This document shows positions 47,540 through 55,545 of a stretch of 55,545 nt of DNA, piece by piece. Each line of letters begins with the position of its first letter. Position 1 is the first letter of the stretch. Under the pieces are notes generated by a model. The model was not told where the DNA came from and did no database searches. It worked only from the letters and a program-made list of their open reading frames with translations. This DNA is from Halothiobacillus sp. (GTDB taxonomy: Bacteria; Pseudomonadota; Gammaproteobacteria; Halothiobacillales; Halothiobacillaceae), in the NCBI GenBank assembly GCA_024636015.1, contig JAGXHU010000007.1:1-55545 (forward strand), written 5' to 3'. The position numbers and the translations under genes were made by a program.

Positions 47540-47986
47540 CTAAACTTGGCTTTGCAATAGGGGGGAATTGTCACGGGCGCGGTCAATGGTCAAAGCAACC
47601 GTGGCCGCGGTATCCGATTGGAATGAGGGGCGAAAGGGTTTGTGGACACAATTGCCTTCAAAACGTCCGCCATCTTCAATGGTCAGTGATTCGCAGGTCA
47701 GCTCACCGCAAAACCGGCCGCCGGGCAAGATGATAAGCTGGCGACAATTCGCCTGGCCCACAAATTCTCCCGAAACAAACAGTTGGTTGGTTTCGGCATC
47801 CCCGAGCAGGCGACCTTCCTTTCCGATGGTTATGGCTTGATCGACGTGGAGGTGGCCATCGACGAGTCCATCAATGTGGATATTCCCGGGGCACCCGATT
47901 TCGCCACGGATTTCACAACCGACCGATATAATTGTTTTCGCGCCATGAGCGTCCTCAGGCGTAACATTTCGGCTAAAGATCCCCAT
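47540..47986 (-). CDS. Bactofilin (polymer-forming cytoskeletal protein)
   Basis: 148 aa. The central DUF583 beta-helix repeats are clear: TIISVGCEIRGEIGCPGNIH, IDGLVDGHLHVDQAITIGKE, GRLLGDAETNQLFVSGEFVG, GRFCGELTCESLTIEDGGRF. Bactofilins self-assemble into filaments without nucleotide and recruit cell-wall enzymes. ATG 47986 has AAGGGAGAAAC upstream and lies 157 bp inside the M23 peptidase frame (different phase). Pairing with an M23 endopeptidase is a known arrangement (for example CcmA with Csd1 in Helicobacter), so it probably guides the neighbour to shape the wall. Confidence 0.92.
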   Translation of the reverse strand: MGIFSRNVTPEDAHGAKTIISVGCEIRGEIGCPGNIHIDGLVDGHLHVDQAITIGKEGRLLGDAETNQLFVSGEFVGQANCRQLIILPGGRFCGELTCESLTIEDGGRFEGNCVHKPFRPSFQSDTAATVALTIDRARDNSPLLQSQV

Positions 47987-48909
47987 GGTATCTGTTTCTC
48001 CCTTGACATGACGTAATTGAAATCGTGCCTGGTCCAGCGCATGAACGGCGCAGGATTCACCGCCTCACCCAAGAATCGGACCTCGAAATGCAGATGTGGC
48101 CCCGTGCTCAGTCCGGTATCGCCGATTGTCGCAATCTTCGTGCCTTTAGTCACCACCTGCCCTTGTGAAACCAGCATTTTCGACAAATGGCCGTACCGGG
48201 TGGAGAATCCGAATCCATGGTCGATTTCCAGTAAATTCCCGTATCCCTTTTCGAAGCCGCTGAAGGCAACTACGCCATCAGCGGGGGCATACACGGGTGT
48301 ACCGACGGGTGCGGCAAGATCCTGCCCCTTGTGAAACTCTCTTCTGTGCGTAATGGGATGGATGCGCCAGCCAAAGCCATCGCTCCAACGGAAATCCTGC
48401 ACAGGAAAGCCGCTTGGAATCATGTTTTGCATGAGGACTTTCATGTCGGAATCCAGCTTGACCGAAGAGAACGCAATCGGGTCCGTGATCTTGGGTTCGT
48501 TCAGGTCGGGGATGTCCAGCTTGTTGAGCAGGGTTTGGTAGGCGCCTTGCCAGGCCGTTGAAGTTTCCAGGGTCTGATTGAGCTGGTCCATCAGATCGGC
48601 ATGGTCCTGATCCTTGGACATAAGCACCTGCCCTTGCTGATTCATAACCTTTTCATAGGTGTGAATCAGCTTTTGATCCCGTTGCTGTACCGTTCCGAAT
48701 TCCTGGGCGATGTGGTTCACTTTGCGGGCAAAATACGATTCACTATTCGCCCAGTGATCCCATAGCCAGATGCTGGCACTACTTAGGCCAATCAGTAGCA
48801 AACCCAGAAGTGCAGTCGCATAGAGCGCGACCTTGAGCGTGCTGAACTTCAGGCTGAAATGACGTGTTTCATGAACGGTTGATATCGAAATGGTCAGCAG
48901 ATCCCGCAC
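47830..48909 (-). CDS. M23-family peptidoglycan endopeptidase
   Basis: 359 aa. One N-terminal membrane helix (about 28-50), a periplasmic coiled-coil region (about 60-130), and a LytM/M23 domain (about 165-285) with zinc ligands H193 and D197 (FHKGQDLAAP) and H274 in PHLHFE. GDGVGWR-like SDGFGWRIHPITH and YGHLSKMLVSQG complete the fold. The last 51 residues (from about 309) are translated from DNA that also encodes the bactofilin N-terminus in another frame; they are Arg/Ser-rich and look unconserved. Start is GTG 48909 with GAGG 6 bp upstream, 14 bp after leuB. Predicted to cleave cross-links and alter cell shape with the bactofilin. Confidence 0.9.
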   Translation of the reverse strand: MRDLLTISISTVHETRHFSLKFSTLKVALYATALLGLLLIGLSSASIWLWDHWANSESYFARKVNHIAQEFGTVQQRDQKLIHTYEKVMNQQGQVLMSKDQDHADLMDQLNQTLETSTAWQGAYQTLLNKLDIPDLNEPKITDPIAFSSVKLDSDMKVLMQNMIPSGFPVQDFRWSDGFGWRIHPITHRREFHKGQDLAAPVGTPVYAPADGVVAFSGFEKGYGNLLEIDHGFGFSTRYGHLSKMLVSQGQVVTKGTKIATIGDTGLSTGPHLHFEVRFLGEAVNPAPFMRWTRHDFNYVMSREKQIPWGSLAEMLRLRTLMARKQLYRSVVKSVAKSGAPGISTLMDSSMATSTSIKP

Positions 48910-48923
48910 GGGCGACCTCGAAT

Positions 48924-50000
48924 TTAGCTGCGCAAAGCGGACACAATAGCATTCCCCATCTCATGGGTCGAAACCTCCCGATCATTCGGCGTGCAAATAT
49001 CCCGTGTGCGCAAACCTTGTTCTAGAACATCGTTTACGGCGGTTTCGATGCGTAGGGCGAGATCTGAACGGCCAAAGCTGTAGCGCAGCAACATCGCGGC
49101 CGACAGGATGGTGGCGAGGGGGTTGGCGATTCCCTGCCCTGCGATATCCGGTGCCGAACCGTGGCTGGGTTCGAACAGGCCCTGCCCCTTGTCGTTGAGC
49201 GAAGCCGAGGGCAGCATGCCGATGGAACCGGTGAGCATGGACGCCTGATCGGATAGGATATCGCCGAACAGATTTTCAGTGACAATGACATCGAATTGTT
49301 TTGGCCAACGGACCAGCTGCATGGCCGCGTTGTCGACGTACATGTGGCTCAGTTCCACCTCGGGATAATCCTTGCCCACCCGAATCATCACTTCGCGCCA
49401 GAGCTCCGAGGTTTCCAGCACATTGGCTTTGTCCACGGAACAGACCTTACGCCCGCGCTGCATCGCGGCTTCGAAGGCGACACGACCGATTCGCTCGATC
49501 TCCATCTCGTTGTAATGCATGGTGTTGAAGCCTTCGCGCTGACCATCCACCACCCGAATGCCCCGTGGCTGACCGAAGTACGCACCGCCCGTCAATTCGC
49601 GCACGATCAGGATATCCAGGCCGGCAACAACTTCGGGCTTGAGCGAGGAGCTATCTGCTAACTGGGGGTACAGAATGGCCGGGCGCAGATTGGCGAACAG
49701 GCCCATGGCCGAGCGGATGCCCAGCAACCCACGTTCCGGGCGCAGGGGGCGATCCAGATTGTCGTACTGCGGGCCGCCGACGGCACCGAGCAATACGGCA
49801 TCTGCCTTCAGTGCCGCCTCACGGGTCGCATCGGGAAACGGATGACCCGCGGCATCGTAAGCCGCCCCGCCAATCAGGCCAGAAATAAGATTCAGTTCAA
49901 GATCGGTGCCTTTCGTGACGGCCTGCAGAACGCGGACCGCTTGTTCGGTGATTTCCGGACCAATCCCGTCACCTGGCAGAACTAAAATATTCTTGATCAT
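48924..50000 (-). CDS. leuB: 3-isopropylmalate dehydrogenase
   Basis: 358 aa NAD enzyme of leucine synthesis. N-terminal [18 protein letters not shown], then [20 protein letters not shown], metal and substrate block [20 protein letters not shown], and [20 protein letters not shown]. Length matches the family (about 360 aa). It is separated from leuD by the EamA transporter gene. Confidence 0.97.
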   Translation of the reverse strand: MIKNILVLPGDGIGPEITEQAVRVLQAVTKGTDLELNLISGLIGGAAYDAAGHPFPDATREAALKADAVLLGAVGGPQYDNLDRPLRPERGLLGIRSAMGLFANLRPAILYPQLADSSSLKPEVVAGLDILIVRELTGGAYFGQPRGIRVVDGQREGFNTMHYNEMEIERIGRVAFEAAMQRGRKVCSVDKANVLETSELWREVMIRVGKDYPEVELSHMYVDNAAMQLVRWPKQFDVIVTENLFGDILSDQASMLTGSIGMLPSASLNDKGQGLFEPSHGSAPDIAGQGIANPLATILSAAMLLRYSFGRSDLALRIETAVNDVLEQGLRTRDICTPNDREVSTHEMGNAIVSALRS

Positions 50001-50060
50001 CGATGCACTCCCTCAATAAACAAATATCAATAAAAAATCTATAAAAATAAGGGCCTAAAA

Positions 50061-50981
50061 TTAGGCCAGACTGGCCAAGGCGATGACGAGCACGCCGGCG
50101 GCGACCAGGATCAGTCCGAACACTTCACGCCGCTGAAAATGCTCTCTGAGAAAAAAGTGCCCGAACAGCAGCGTGAATACGACCTCGATTTGTCCAAGAC
50201 CCCGCACCAGCGCCACCTGGGTCAGCGCAAATCCGGTAAACCAAGCCGCCGAGCCGAGCGCAGACAAGGCCCCGACCGGCGCGGCACGGCGCCACACGAT
50301 CAGGCACTGCCGCAGTTGTGGCCGTTCAAAGCGAGCCATGTACCCGCCCTGCACCACGGTTTGCAGGCTATTGGTGATCAGCAGAATCAACAAGGCCTTG
50401 AACAGGACCGGCAGCTGGGCATCCAGGGTCAGGCTCGCCTCGCGCAGGAACAGCGCCGTCAGGGCGAATGACAAGCCGGCGCCCAGGCCAAACAGCGCGG
50501 CGGGCTGCCCCGAGGCACGCAGCCAACTGCCCAGAGTAAGCCGCTCGACCGGGATCGATAGCCACAATACGCCGACCATGGCGCCCACCGCACCGACAAT
50601 CGCCAGCGGCGGTAGAGAAATACCAAAAATCAGCACCGAAATCAGGATTAACTGCACCGCTTCTGTTTTGGCATAGGCCGTACCGACGACAAAATTACGG
50701 TGGCCAAATGCCGAAATCAGAAAAAATGTCCCAAAAATCTGGCTAATGCCACCGGCCAGACAGAGCAAAATCAATTCGGGCGACAGCCCCCATGCGCTGG
50801 GCTGAAAAAACCACCAAGCCATACCCAGGAGCAGTAAATCCAGCGGCAACGCATAAAGATAGCGCACAAAAGCGGCACCACTCGCGGATAAGTCATGCCG
50901 TAAATTAGCCTGTAGTGCCGTTCGCCAGGCTTGAAATAAGGCGGCGGCTACCGTGATCGGTATCCAGGCAGGTAGGTCCAC
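50061..50981 (-). CDS. EamA/DMT-family transporter
   Basis: 306 aa inner-membrane protein with ten hydrophobic segments in two EamA repeats, the drug/metabolite transporter layout. Typical features are the repeat-end GGISQIFGTFFLISAFGHRN and the second-half VVFTLLFGHFFLREHFQRRE. The substrate is unknown; export of an amino acid or keto acid would suit its place between leuD and leuB. It starts 8 bp after the leuD stop, so it is in the leu operon. Confidence 0.88.
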   Translation of the reverse strand: MDLPAWIPITVAAALFQAWRTALQANLRHDLSASGAAFVRYLYALPLDLLLLGMAWWFFQPSAWGLSPELILLCLAGGISQIFGTFFLISAFGHRNFVVGTAYAKTEAVQLILISVLIFGISLPPLAIVGAVGAMVGVLWLSIPVERLTLGSWLRASGQPAALFGLGAGLSFALTALFLREASLTLDAQLPVLFKALLILLITNSLQTVVQGGYMARFERPQLRQCLIVWRRAAPVGALSALGSAAWFTGFALTQVALVRGLGQIEVVFTLLFGHFFLREHFQRREVFGLILVAAGVLVIALASLA

Positions 50982-50989
50982 GTGCTGGC

Positions 50990-51637
50990 TTAGCGGTCAA
51001 GAAACAGCCACGGCGCACTCTGACGGCGTTGTGCTTCATAGGTACGAATCTCATCTGCATGCTTTAAGGTCAGGTCGATATCGTCTGAGCCATCGAGCAG
51101 GCATTGTTTGCGGAAGGAATCCACTTCGAAGGGAATCGCTGACGCATCATCCGGACGAATGATTTGTTGCCGTGCGAGGTCGATCGTCAAGGTATAACCA
51201 GACTGGCTCGCAACTGCCTGGAACAGTTCATCAATCGTTTCTTCCGGCAATACAATGGGTAATAAACCAGTTTTAAAGCTGTTGTTGAAGAATATGTCCG
51301 CATAGGAAGGTGCGATGACGGCACGGAAACCAAAGTCGGTCAGCGCCCAGACGGCATGCTCGCGTGATGATCCGCAGCCAAAGTTCTGTCGTGCGAGCAG
51401 GATGGTGGCGCGGTCATAAGGTGCCTGATTCAAAATGAAATCGGGGTTTTTGCGCCGCTTAGAATGGTCCATACCTGGTTCGCCCGGATCCAGATAGCGC
51501 CAGTCGTCGAAGGCATTGGGGCCGAATCCGCTCCGCTTGACGGATTTCAGATATTGCTTGGGGATGATGGCATCCGTGTCAACGTTGGCCCGATCGAGGG
51601 GCGCGACAATCCCGGTATGTTGGGTAAAAGCTTGCAT
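50990..51637 (-). CDS. leuD: 3-isopropylmalate dehydratase small subunit
   Basis: 215 aa, swivelling domain of isopropylmalate isomerase. Start [20 protein letters not shown] is the family N-terminus; [20 protein letters not shown] holds the active-site Ser loop; [20 protein letters not shown] follows. It lies 14 bp after leuC and forms the heterodimer with it. Confidence 0.97.
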   Translation of the reverse strand: MQAFTQHTGIVAPLDRANVDTDAIIPKQYLKSVKRSGFGPNAFDDWRYLDPGEPGMDHSKRRKNPDFILNQAPYDRATILLARQNFGCGSSREHAVWALTDFGFRAVIAPSYADIFFNNSFKTGLLPIVLPEETIDELFQAVASQSGYTLTIDLARQQIIRPDDASAIPFEVDSFRKQCLLDGSDDIDLTLKHADEIRTYEAQRRQSAPWLFLDR

Positions 51638-51651
51638 GTGTTGGCTCCCGA

Positions 51652-53055
51652 TTAGAAATGACGGACGTCGACGAAGTGACCGGCAATCGCCGCAGCGGCC
51701 GCCATGGCCGGACTGACCAGATGGGTCCGTCCCCCCTGCCCTTGCCGCCCTTCGAAATTCCGGTTGCTGGTCGAAGCGCAGCGTTCACCGGGTTCCAGGC
51801 GGTCGGCATTCATCGCCAAGCACATGGAGCAACCGGGTTCACGCCACTCGAAGCCGGCAGCAAGAAAAATCTTGTCGAGGCCTTCTGTCTCAGCTTGCTC
51901 CCGGACCAGCCCGGAGCCCGGCACCACCATGGCCATGGTGACATTGGCGGCGACTTTCCGACCGCCAATCACCGCGGCCGCTGCGCGCAAGTCTTCGATC
52001 CGGGCATTGGTGCAGGAACCGATGAATACCTTGTCGATGGCGATCTGATCAATGGGCGTGTCGGCCGTTAAGCCCATGTAGGTCAAAGCCTTGCGCATGC
52101 CTTCTGCCTTGACCGGATCGGTCTCCTTGGCAGGGTTCGGGACCTTATCAGTGACGGGGACGACCATTTCCGGGGAAGTGCCCCAGCTGACCTGAGGTTG
52201 AATCTGAGTAGCATCGAGTGTGATCACACGATCGAATACGGCATCTGGATCGGATTTGAGGGTGCGCCAGTAGGTGGCCGCCTGCTCGAACAGCTCGCCT
52301 TGCGGTGCGAACGGACGACCACGAAAATAGTCGATGGTCTTCTCGTCGACCGCGATCATCCCGGCCCGCGCGCCCCCTTCAATGGCCATGTTGCAGACCG
52401 TCATGCGGCCTTCTATGGAAAGGCTCTCGATGGCACTCCCTGCAAACTCAAGGGCATAACCGGTACCACCTGCCGTGCCGATATGGCCGATAATCGCCAG
52501 AACGACATCTTTAGCGGTGATCCCCTTGCCGAGCGCACCTTCCACGCGAATCTGCATGGTTTTGGCCGGTTTCTGCAACAGGGTTTGCGTCGCCATGACG
52601 TGTTCAACTTCTGAGGTGCCGATCCCGAAGGCCAACGCGCCGAACGCGCCGTGCGTCGAGGTATGGGAATCGCCGCAGACGATGGTGGTGCCCGGCAAGG
52701 TGAAGCCCTCCTCCGGACCAATCACGTGCACGATGCCCTGACGTTTGTCGTTCATCATGAATTCTTGAATACCGAACTCCTGACAATTCCGATCCAGCGT
52801 CTCGACCTGCTCGCGAGAAACGAGATCATCAATACCGCGTAACCGATTGGTTGTCGGTACATTGTGGTCGGGAACAGCCAGCATCGCGCCGGTACGCCAA
52901 GGCTTGCGTCCCGCCAGACGCAGGCCTTCAAAGGCCTGAGGACTCGTGACTTCATGCACGAGGTGCCGATCGATATAAAGCAATACCGTACCGTCTTCCT
53001 GCCGTCGTACCACATGGGTATCCCAGATCTTGTCATAGAGCGATTTACCGGCCAT
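51652..53055 (-). CDS. leuC: 3-isopropylmalate dehydratase large subunit
   Basis: 467 aa aconitase-family [4Fe-4S] enzyme. Cluster cysteines are in [17 protein letters not shown] and [13 protein letters not shown]. Other blocks: [14 protein letters not shown] at the N-terminus, [20 protein letters not shown], and [20 protein letters not shown]. Length matches E. coli LeuC (466 aa). It heads the leuC-leuD-eamA-leuB unit and is divergent from a LysR regulator that likely controls it. Confidence 0.98.
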   Translation of the reverse strand: MAGKSLYDKIWDTHVVRRQEDGTVLLYIDRHLVHEVTSPQAFEGLRLAGRKPWRTGAMLAVPDHNVPTTNRLRGIDDLVSREQVETLDRNCQEFGIQEFMMNDKRQGIVHVIGPEEGFTLPGTTIVCGDSHTSTHGAFGALAFGIGTSEVEHVMATQTLLQKPAKTMQIRVEGALGKGITAKDVVLAIIGHIGTAGGTGYALEFAGSAIESLSIEGRMTVCNMAIEGGARAGMIAVDEKTIDYFRGRPFAPQGELFEQAATYWRTLKSDPDAVFDRVITLDATQIQPQVSWGTSPEMVVPVTDKVPNPAKETDPVKAEGMRKALTYMGLTADTPIDQIAIDKVFIGSCTNARIEDLRAAAAVIGGRKVAANVTMAMVVPGSGLVREQAETEGLDKIFLAAGFEWREPGCSMCLAMNADRLEPGERCASTSNRNFEGRQGQGGRTHLVSPAMAAAAAIAGHFVDVRHF

Positions 53056-53130
53056 GGGTGTCTCCTGTTGTCACTTCGCAGTCGTTTCTATGCCTGACAC
53101 CATAATGGGGTTTATTTAAAACCAAAAATA

Positions 53131-53153
53131 GAATATTTTCATGTTTGGTATTC
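53131..53153. promoter_or_regulatory. Candidate LysR operator between leuC and lysR
   Basis: GAATA-N13-TATTC dyad in the 157-bp AT-rich divergent gap, 76 bp from leuC and 60 bp from the lysR start. LysR-family sites typically have such interrupted AT-rich dyads. Binding is inferred only from position and symmetry. Confidence 0.35.
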
Positions 53154-53212
53154 CCCTTGGTTATGGGTTTAGCCATTGGCGAAGGGCTGTTGTGAAGTGA
53201 AGGAGCGTACGC

Positions 53213-54118
53213 GTGATTAATCCCCTGCATATAGATAGTGCGCAGATTCAGGCATTCCTGGCCGTTGCGGAACAGGGATCGTTTTCTCAGGCCGCGCATG
53301 TGTTGCATATCACCCAGCCCGCCGTGAGCAAGCGGATTGCGCAACTGGAGGATCAGGTGGGTGCACCGCTGTTCGAGCGTCTGGCACGGCGTGTCGAATT
53401 GACCGAATGGGGGGAACGACTGATGCCTGCTGCGCTTCAATATCGGCAGGCGCTGGAGGAAATTGCCAGTACGTCGCTTGATGTGGGGCAGAACCTGTCA
53501 GGCCGGCTGCGAATTGCCTTGAGTCACTATGCGGGACTGCATGTTCTCCCCGATACCCTCTCCCGCTTTAACCAACAGCACCCGGCGGTACTGCTTGATC
53601 TGCGTTTCGTGAATTCGGAAGAGGCCTTGACCGCCGTGGCCCAGGGAAATGTGATGTTGGCCTATGGCACGCTCGGTGACACGGCGTACCCCGTCACGCA
53701 AACACCGCTCTGGGAAGAACGGATGCAGCCGATGATCGCGCGGCGCCATGTGCACACCACGACGCCGGATTTCGGGGATTTGCAGCGTCTGGCCCAGCGG
53801 TTGCCCGCTATCCTTCCGGCTGCGCATACCACTACGCGACAGACAATCGACCGTTGGCTGCATCAGTCGGGCATTGCGCCGCTCGCGGTGATTGAGGTAA
53901 ACCAACTCGATTCGATTGCGCTGTTGGTGGGTACGGGCATCGGTTGGAGCGTGCTGCCGGAAACCCTGCATAACGAACGCCTGGCGCTGATTGAGCCAGG
54001 CGATGGACCGCCGCCGCCCCATCGGCGCCTGGGGCTGATCGTCCACCGAGATCGCCCGTTGAGTCGGGCCGCCCTCGCCTTTATGGCCTGTGTACAAGCG
54101 CCAGGTTCGTCACGTTAG
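53213..54118 (+). CDS. LysR-family regulator, likely controlling leucine genes
   Basis: 301 aa. N-terminal winged helix-turn-helix (IQAFLAVAEQGSFSQAAHVL, HITQPAVSKRIAQLEDQVGA, LFERL) and a C-terminal effector-binding domain (about 90-295) of the LysR_substrate type. Start GTG 53213 with AAGGAG 7 bp upstream. Divergence from leuC is the classical arrangement of a LysR activator and its target operon; the effector could be a leucine precursor such as 2-isopropylmalate. Its 3' end is 4 bp from the arsJ stop (convergent). Confidence 0.9.
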   Translation: MINPLHIDSAQIQAFLAVAEQGSFSQAAHVLHITQPAVSKRIAQLEDQVGAPLFERLARRVELTEWGERLMPAALQYRQALEEIASTSLDVGQNLSGRLRIALSHYAGLHVLPDTLSRFNQQHPAVLLDLRFVNSEEALTAVAQGNVMLAYGTLGDTAYPVTQTPLWEERMQPMIARRHVHTTTPDFGDLQRLAQRLPAILPAAHTTTRQTIDRWLHQSGIAPLAVIEVNQLDSIALLVGTGIGWSVLPETLHNERLALIEPGDGPPPPHRRLGLIVHRDRPLSRAALAFMACVQAPGSSR

Positions 54119-54122
54119 CGCG

Positions 54123-55325
54123 TTATGAAACGGACGGTGTCAGGCTCAGATTGCGATTCATGCCCCAGGTAAAGCCGGCCGCAGTCAGGATGAAGCCGGT
54201 GGAAATCAGCAGGCAGCCTTCGATGCCGATCGTTTGATAGGCATAGCCGGAAAGCACGGTGCCGAGCAAACGGCCACCCGCATTGGCTGCATAATAAAAA
54301 CCGACATTCATTGAGGCCTTGTCGGCGGGTGAAAAACGCAGAATCAGGTAGGAATGCAGGGCGGAATTCACGGCGAATACGGCCCCAAAGACCCCCAAAC
54401 CAATCGTGAGCACCCAGGCGGGCTCGAACTTCAGCACCATGCCCAGCCAGATCAGCATCGGTGTCACGGCAAGGATGCTGATCCACAGCATCGCCGAACC
54501 GGGTCCGACGGGATGACGACCATTGCGCAGCAGGCTCGGCGCACTGGCCTGCACCATGCCATATCCCATCACCCAGACGGCTAGATATCCGCCGACCCAT
54601 TCGAAGTTCCAGCCGATCGATACCAGATACACGGGCAAAGCCACGACGAACCAGACGTCCCGCGCGCCGAACAGAAACAGTCGGGCGGCAGATAACCAGT
54701 TGATGGCTGGCTGCTGCGAGAGCATGGCCGAGAAACCGGGTTTTTGTTTCATGGCACCCAGACCCTCCGGCAGGCGGAGCGTGGCCAGCAAACCGAATAC
54801 CAGCAAGGCAGCCAGTGCGACATTTGCCCAGCGAAAGCCCAACCAAGCCAGGAGCGCGGCACCGACAAAAAACCCGAGCCCTTTGAGGGCATTCTTGGAA
54901 CCGGTGATCCAGGCAACCCATTTGAAAAGCTGGTCATCAGCAGCGCCCGCAACCAGCTTCACCCCCGCCTTGGCCGACATTTTGTTGAGATCCTTCGCGA
55001 TCCCAGACAGGGCCTGAGCGCTCATCACGTAGAATACGGTGAGCCAATCCCCTGGTACGGTCAGCAGTAGCAACGCGACAATCTGCAAGGCAGTGCCGAC
55101 CTGCATGGTTCGATTTAACCCGATGCGCGCCCCGAGCCAGCCACCCACGAAATTGGTGACAATCCCGAATACCTCGTAGAACACGAAGAGCATGGCAATG
55201 GCGAAGGGTGAATAGCCTAATTGGTAGAAGTGCAGCACCACCAGCATCCGAATCGCTCCATCGGTGATGGTGAACGCCCAGTAGTTACCGGTGATGATGA
55301 GGTAGTTGCGCAGGGCTGCGGTCAT
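54123..55325 (-). CDS. arsJ: Organoarsenical efflux MFS transporter ArsJ
   Basis: 400 aa, 12-segment MFS protein of the ArsJ family. Family-specific blocks include the start LRNYLIITGNYWAFTITDGA, FYEVFGIVTNFVGGWLGARI, and SGIAKDLNKMSAKAGVKLVA followed by LFKWVAWITGSKNALKGLGF. ArsJ exports 1-arseno-3-phosphoglycerate, formed when a partner glyceraldehyde-3-phosphate dehydrogenase uses arsenate in place of phosphate, giving arsenate resistance. The partner gene ends 5 bp upstream here. ATG 55325 is chosen; the frame open upstream lies within the GAPDH gene. Confidence 0.92.
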   Translation of the reverse strand: MTAALRNYLIITGNYWAFTITDGAIRMLVVLHFYQLGYSPFAIAMLFVFYEVFGIVTNFVGGWLGARIGLNRTMQVGTALQIVALLLLTVPGDWLTVFYVMSAQALSGIAKDLNKMSAKAGVKLVAGAADDQLFKWVAWITGSKNALKGLGFFVGAALLAWLGFRWANVALAALLVFGLLATLRLPEGLGAMKQKPGFSAMLSQQPAINWLSAARLFLFGARDVWFVVALPVYLVSIGWNFEWVGGYLAVWVMGYGMVQASAPSLLRNGRHPVGPGSAMLWISILAVTPMLIWLGMVLKFEPAWVLTIGLGVFGAVFAVNSALHSYLILRFSPADKASMNVGFYYAANAGGRLLGTVLSGYAYQTIGIEGCLLISTGFILTAAGFTWGMNRNLSLTPSVS

Positions 55326-55330
55326 GCTAA

Positions 55331-55517
55331 TCAGCCAGCGTGCCCGACTTTGCTGGCCAATTCGACCAGACGATTGGCATAGCCCCACTCGTTGTCGTAC
55401 CAGGCAAGAATCTTCACCAGATGATCATCGATGATCATGGTGGAGAGTGCGTCGATAATCGATGACCGTGCGTCGTTCACGAAATCGATCGACACCAAGG
55501 GGCGGGTTTCATAACCC
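55331..55517 (-). CDS. ArsJ-associated glyceraldehyde-3-phosphate dehydrogenase, 3' fragment
   Basis: Only the last 61 codons are present; the rest is beyond the contig end. The sequence ([20 protein letters not shown], then [20 protein letters not shown]) is the C-terminus of a [13 protein letters not shown] is the family signature. Because it directly precedes arsJ it is probably the isozyme dedicated to arsenate. In translation the fragment appears to begin MCIRDR, but those residues come from the adapter (55518-55534), not the gene. Confidence 0.9.
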
Positions 55518-55545
55518 CTGTCTCTTATACACATCTCCGAGCCCC
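55518..55545. other. Nextera transposase adapter remnant (right contig end)
   Basis: 55518-55536 is the reverse complement of the Tn5 mosaic end (CTGTCTCTTATACACATCT), followed by CCGAGCCC, the start of the Nextera read-2 adapter; the last base differs from the adapter. This is library sequence, not genome. Confidence 0.98.

Overview
The window is a 55.5 kb stretch of a gammaproteobacterial chromosome with moderate GC content. Three conserved blocks point there: (TPR lipoprotein)-lolB-ispE-tRNA-Gln-prs-rplY-pth-ychF, truA-trpF-trpB-trpA-accD-folC-dedD-cvpA-purF, and leuC-leuD-leuB-asd-fimV. The two-domain rhodanese, metal transporters and arsenate-export genes would suit a sulfur-oxidising member such as Halothiobacillus, but that is a guess. 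Both ends are untrimmed Nextera transposase adapters (1-28 and 55518-55545), so the terminal genes are cut by the assembly, not by biology.

Layout. 29-4286 (minus): a YbhGFSR-type ABC exporter (adaptor, tandem ATPase, two ABC-2 permeases, the last one cut). 4578-11017: a short MscS-type channel, a YcaD-like MFS carrier, a PPOX flavoprotein, release factor 3 (prfC), an unknown lipoprotein, and a periplasmic two-domain rhodanese whose frame is interrupted by one amber codon. 11046-13718 (minus): a metal cluster of mntH, a YjfB-like motility protein and fieF. 14135-17828 (plus): an EAL-domain protein, then ycjX-ycjF. 17941-25389 (minus): the housekeeping block for outer-membrane lipoprotein sorting, isoprenoid synthesis, PRPP, L25 and peptidyl-tRNA hydrolase. 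25596-31628 (minus): a complete RND tripartite pump. 31846-43188 (plus): pseudouridylation, late tryptophan synthesis, fatty-acid and folate steps, purF, an L,D-transpeptidase and ilvD, ending in a clear terminator. Then come a DUF6231 gene and tRNA-Leu(CAG). 44181-53055 (minus): fimV, asd, bactofilin, M23 endopeptidase, leuB, an EamA transporter, leuD and leuC, with a divergent LysR regulator. 54123-55517 (minus): arsJ and the 3' end of its partner GAPDH.

Working together: leuCDB and ilvD serve branched-chain amino-acid synthesis. trpFBA, asd, purF and prs supply amino acids and nucleotides. LolB, FimV, the bactofilin/M23 pair, the YkuD enzyme and the DedD-like SPOR protein act on the envelope. 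MntH and FieF move divalent metals in opposite directions. ArsJ with its GAPDH forms an arsenate-detoxification pair.

No IS element, prophage, CRISPR array or rRNA gene was seen. The most notable observations are the in-frame amber codon in the rhodanese, a structured rplY leader with competing hairpins, a 157-bp out-of-frame overlap between the M23 peptidase and bactofilin genes, and an RND pump with an unusual proton-relay motif combination.
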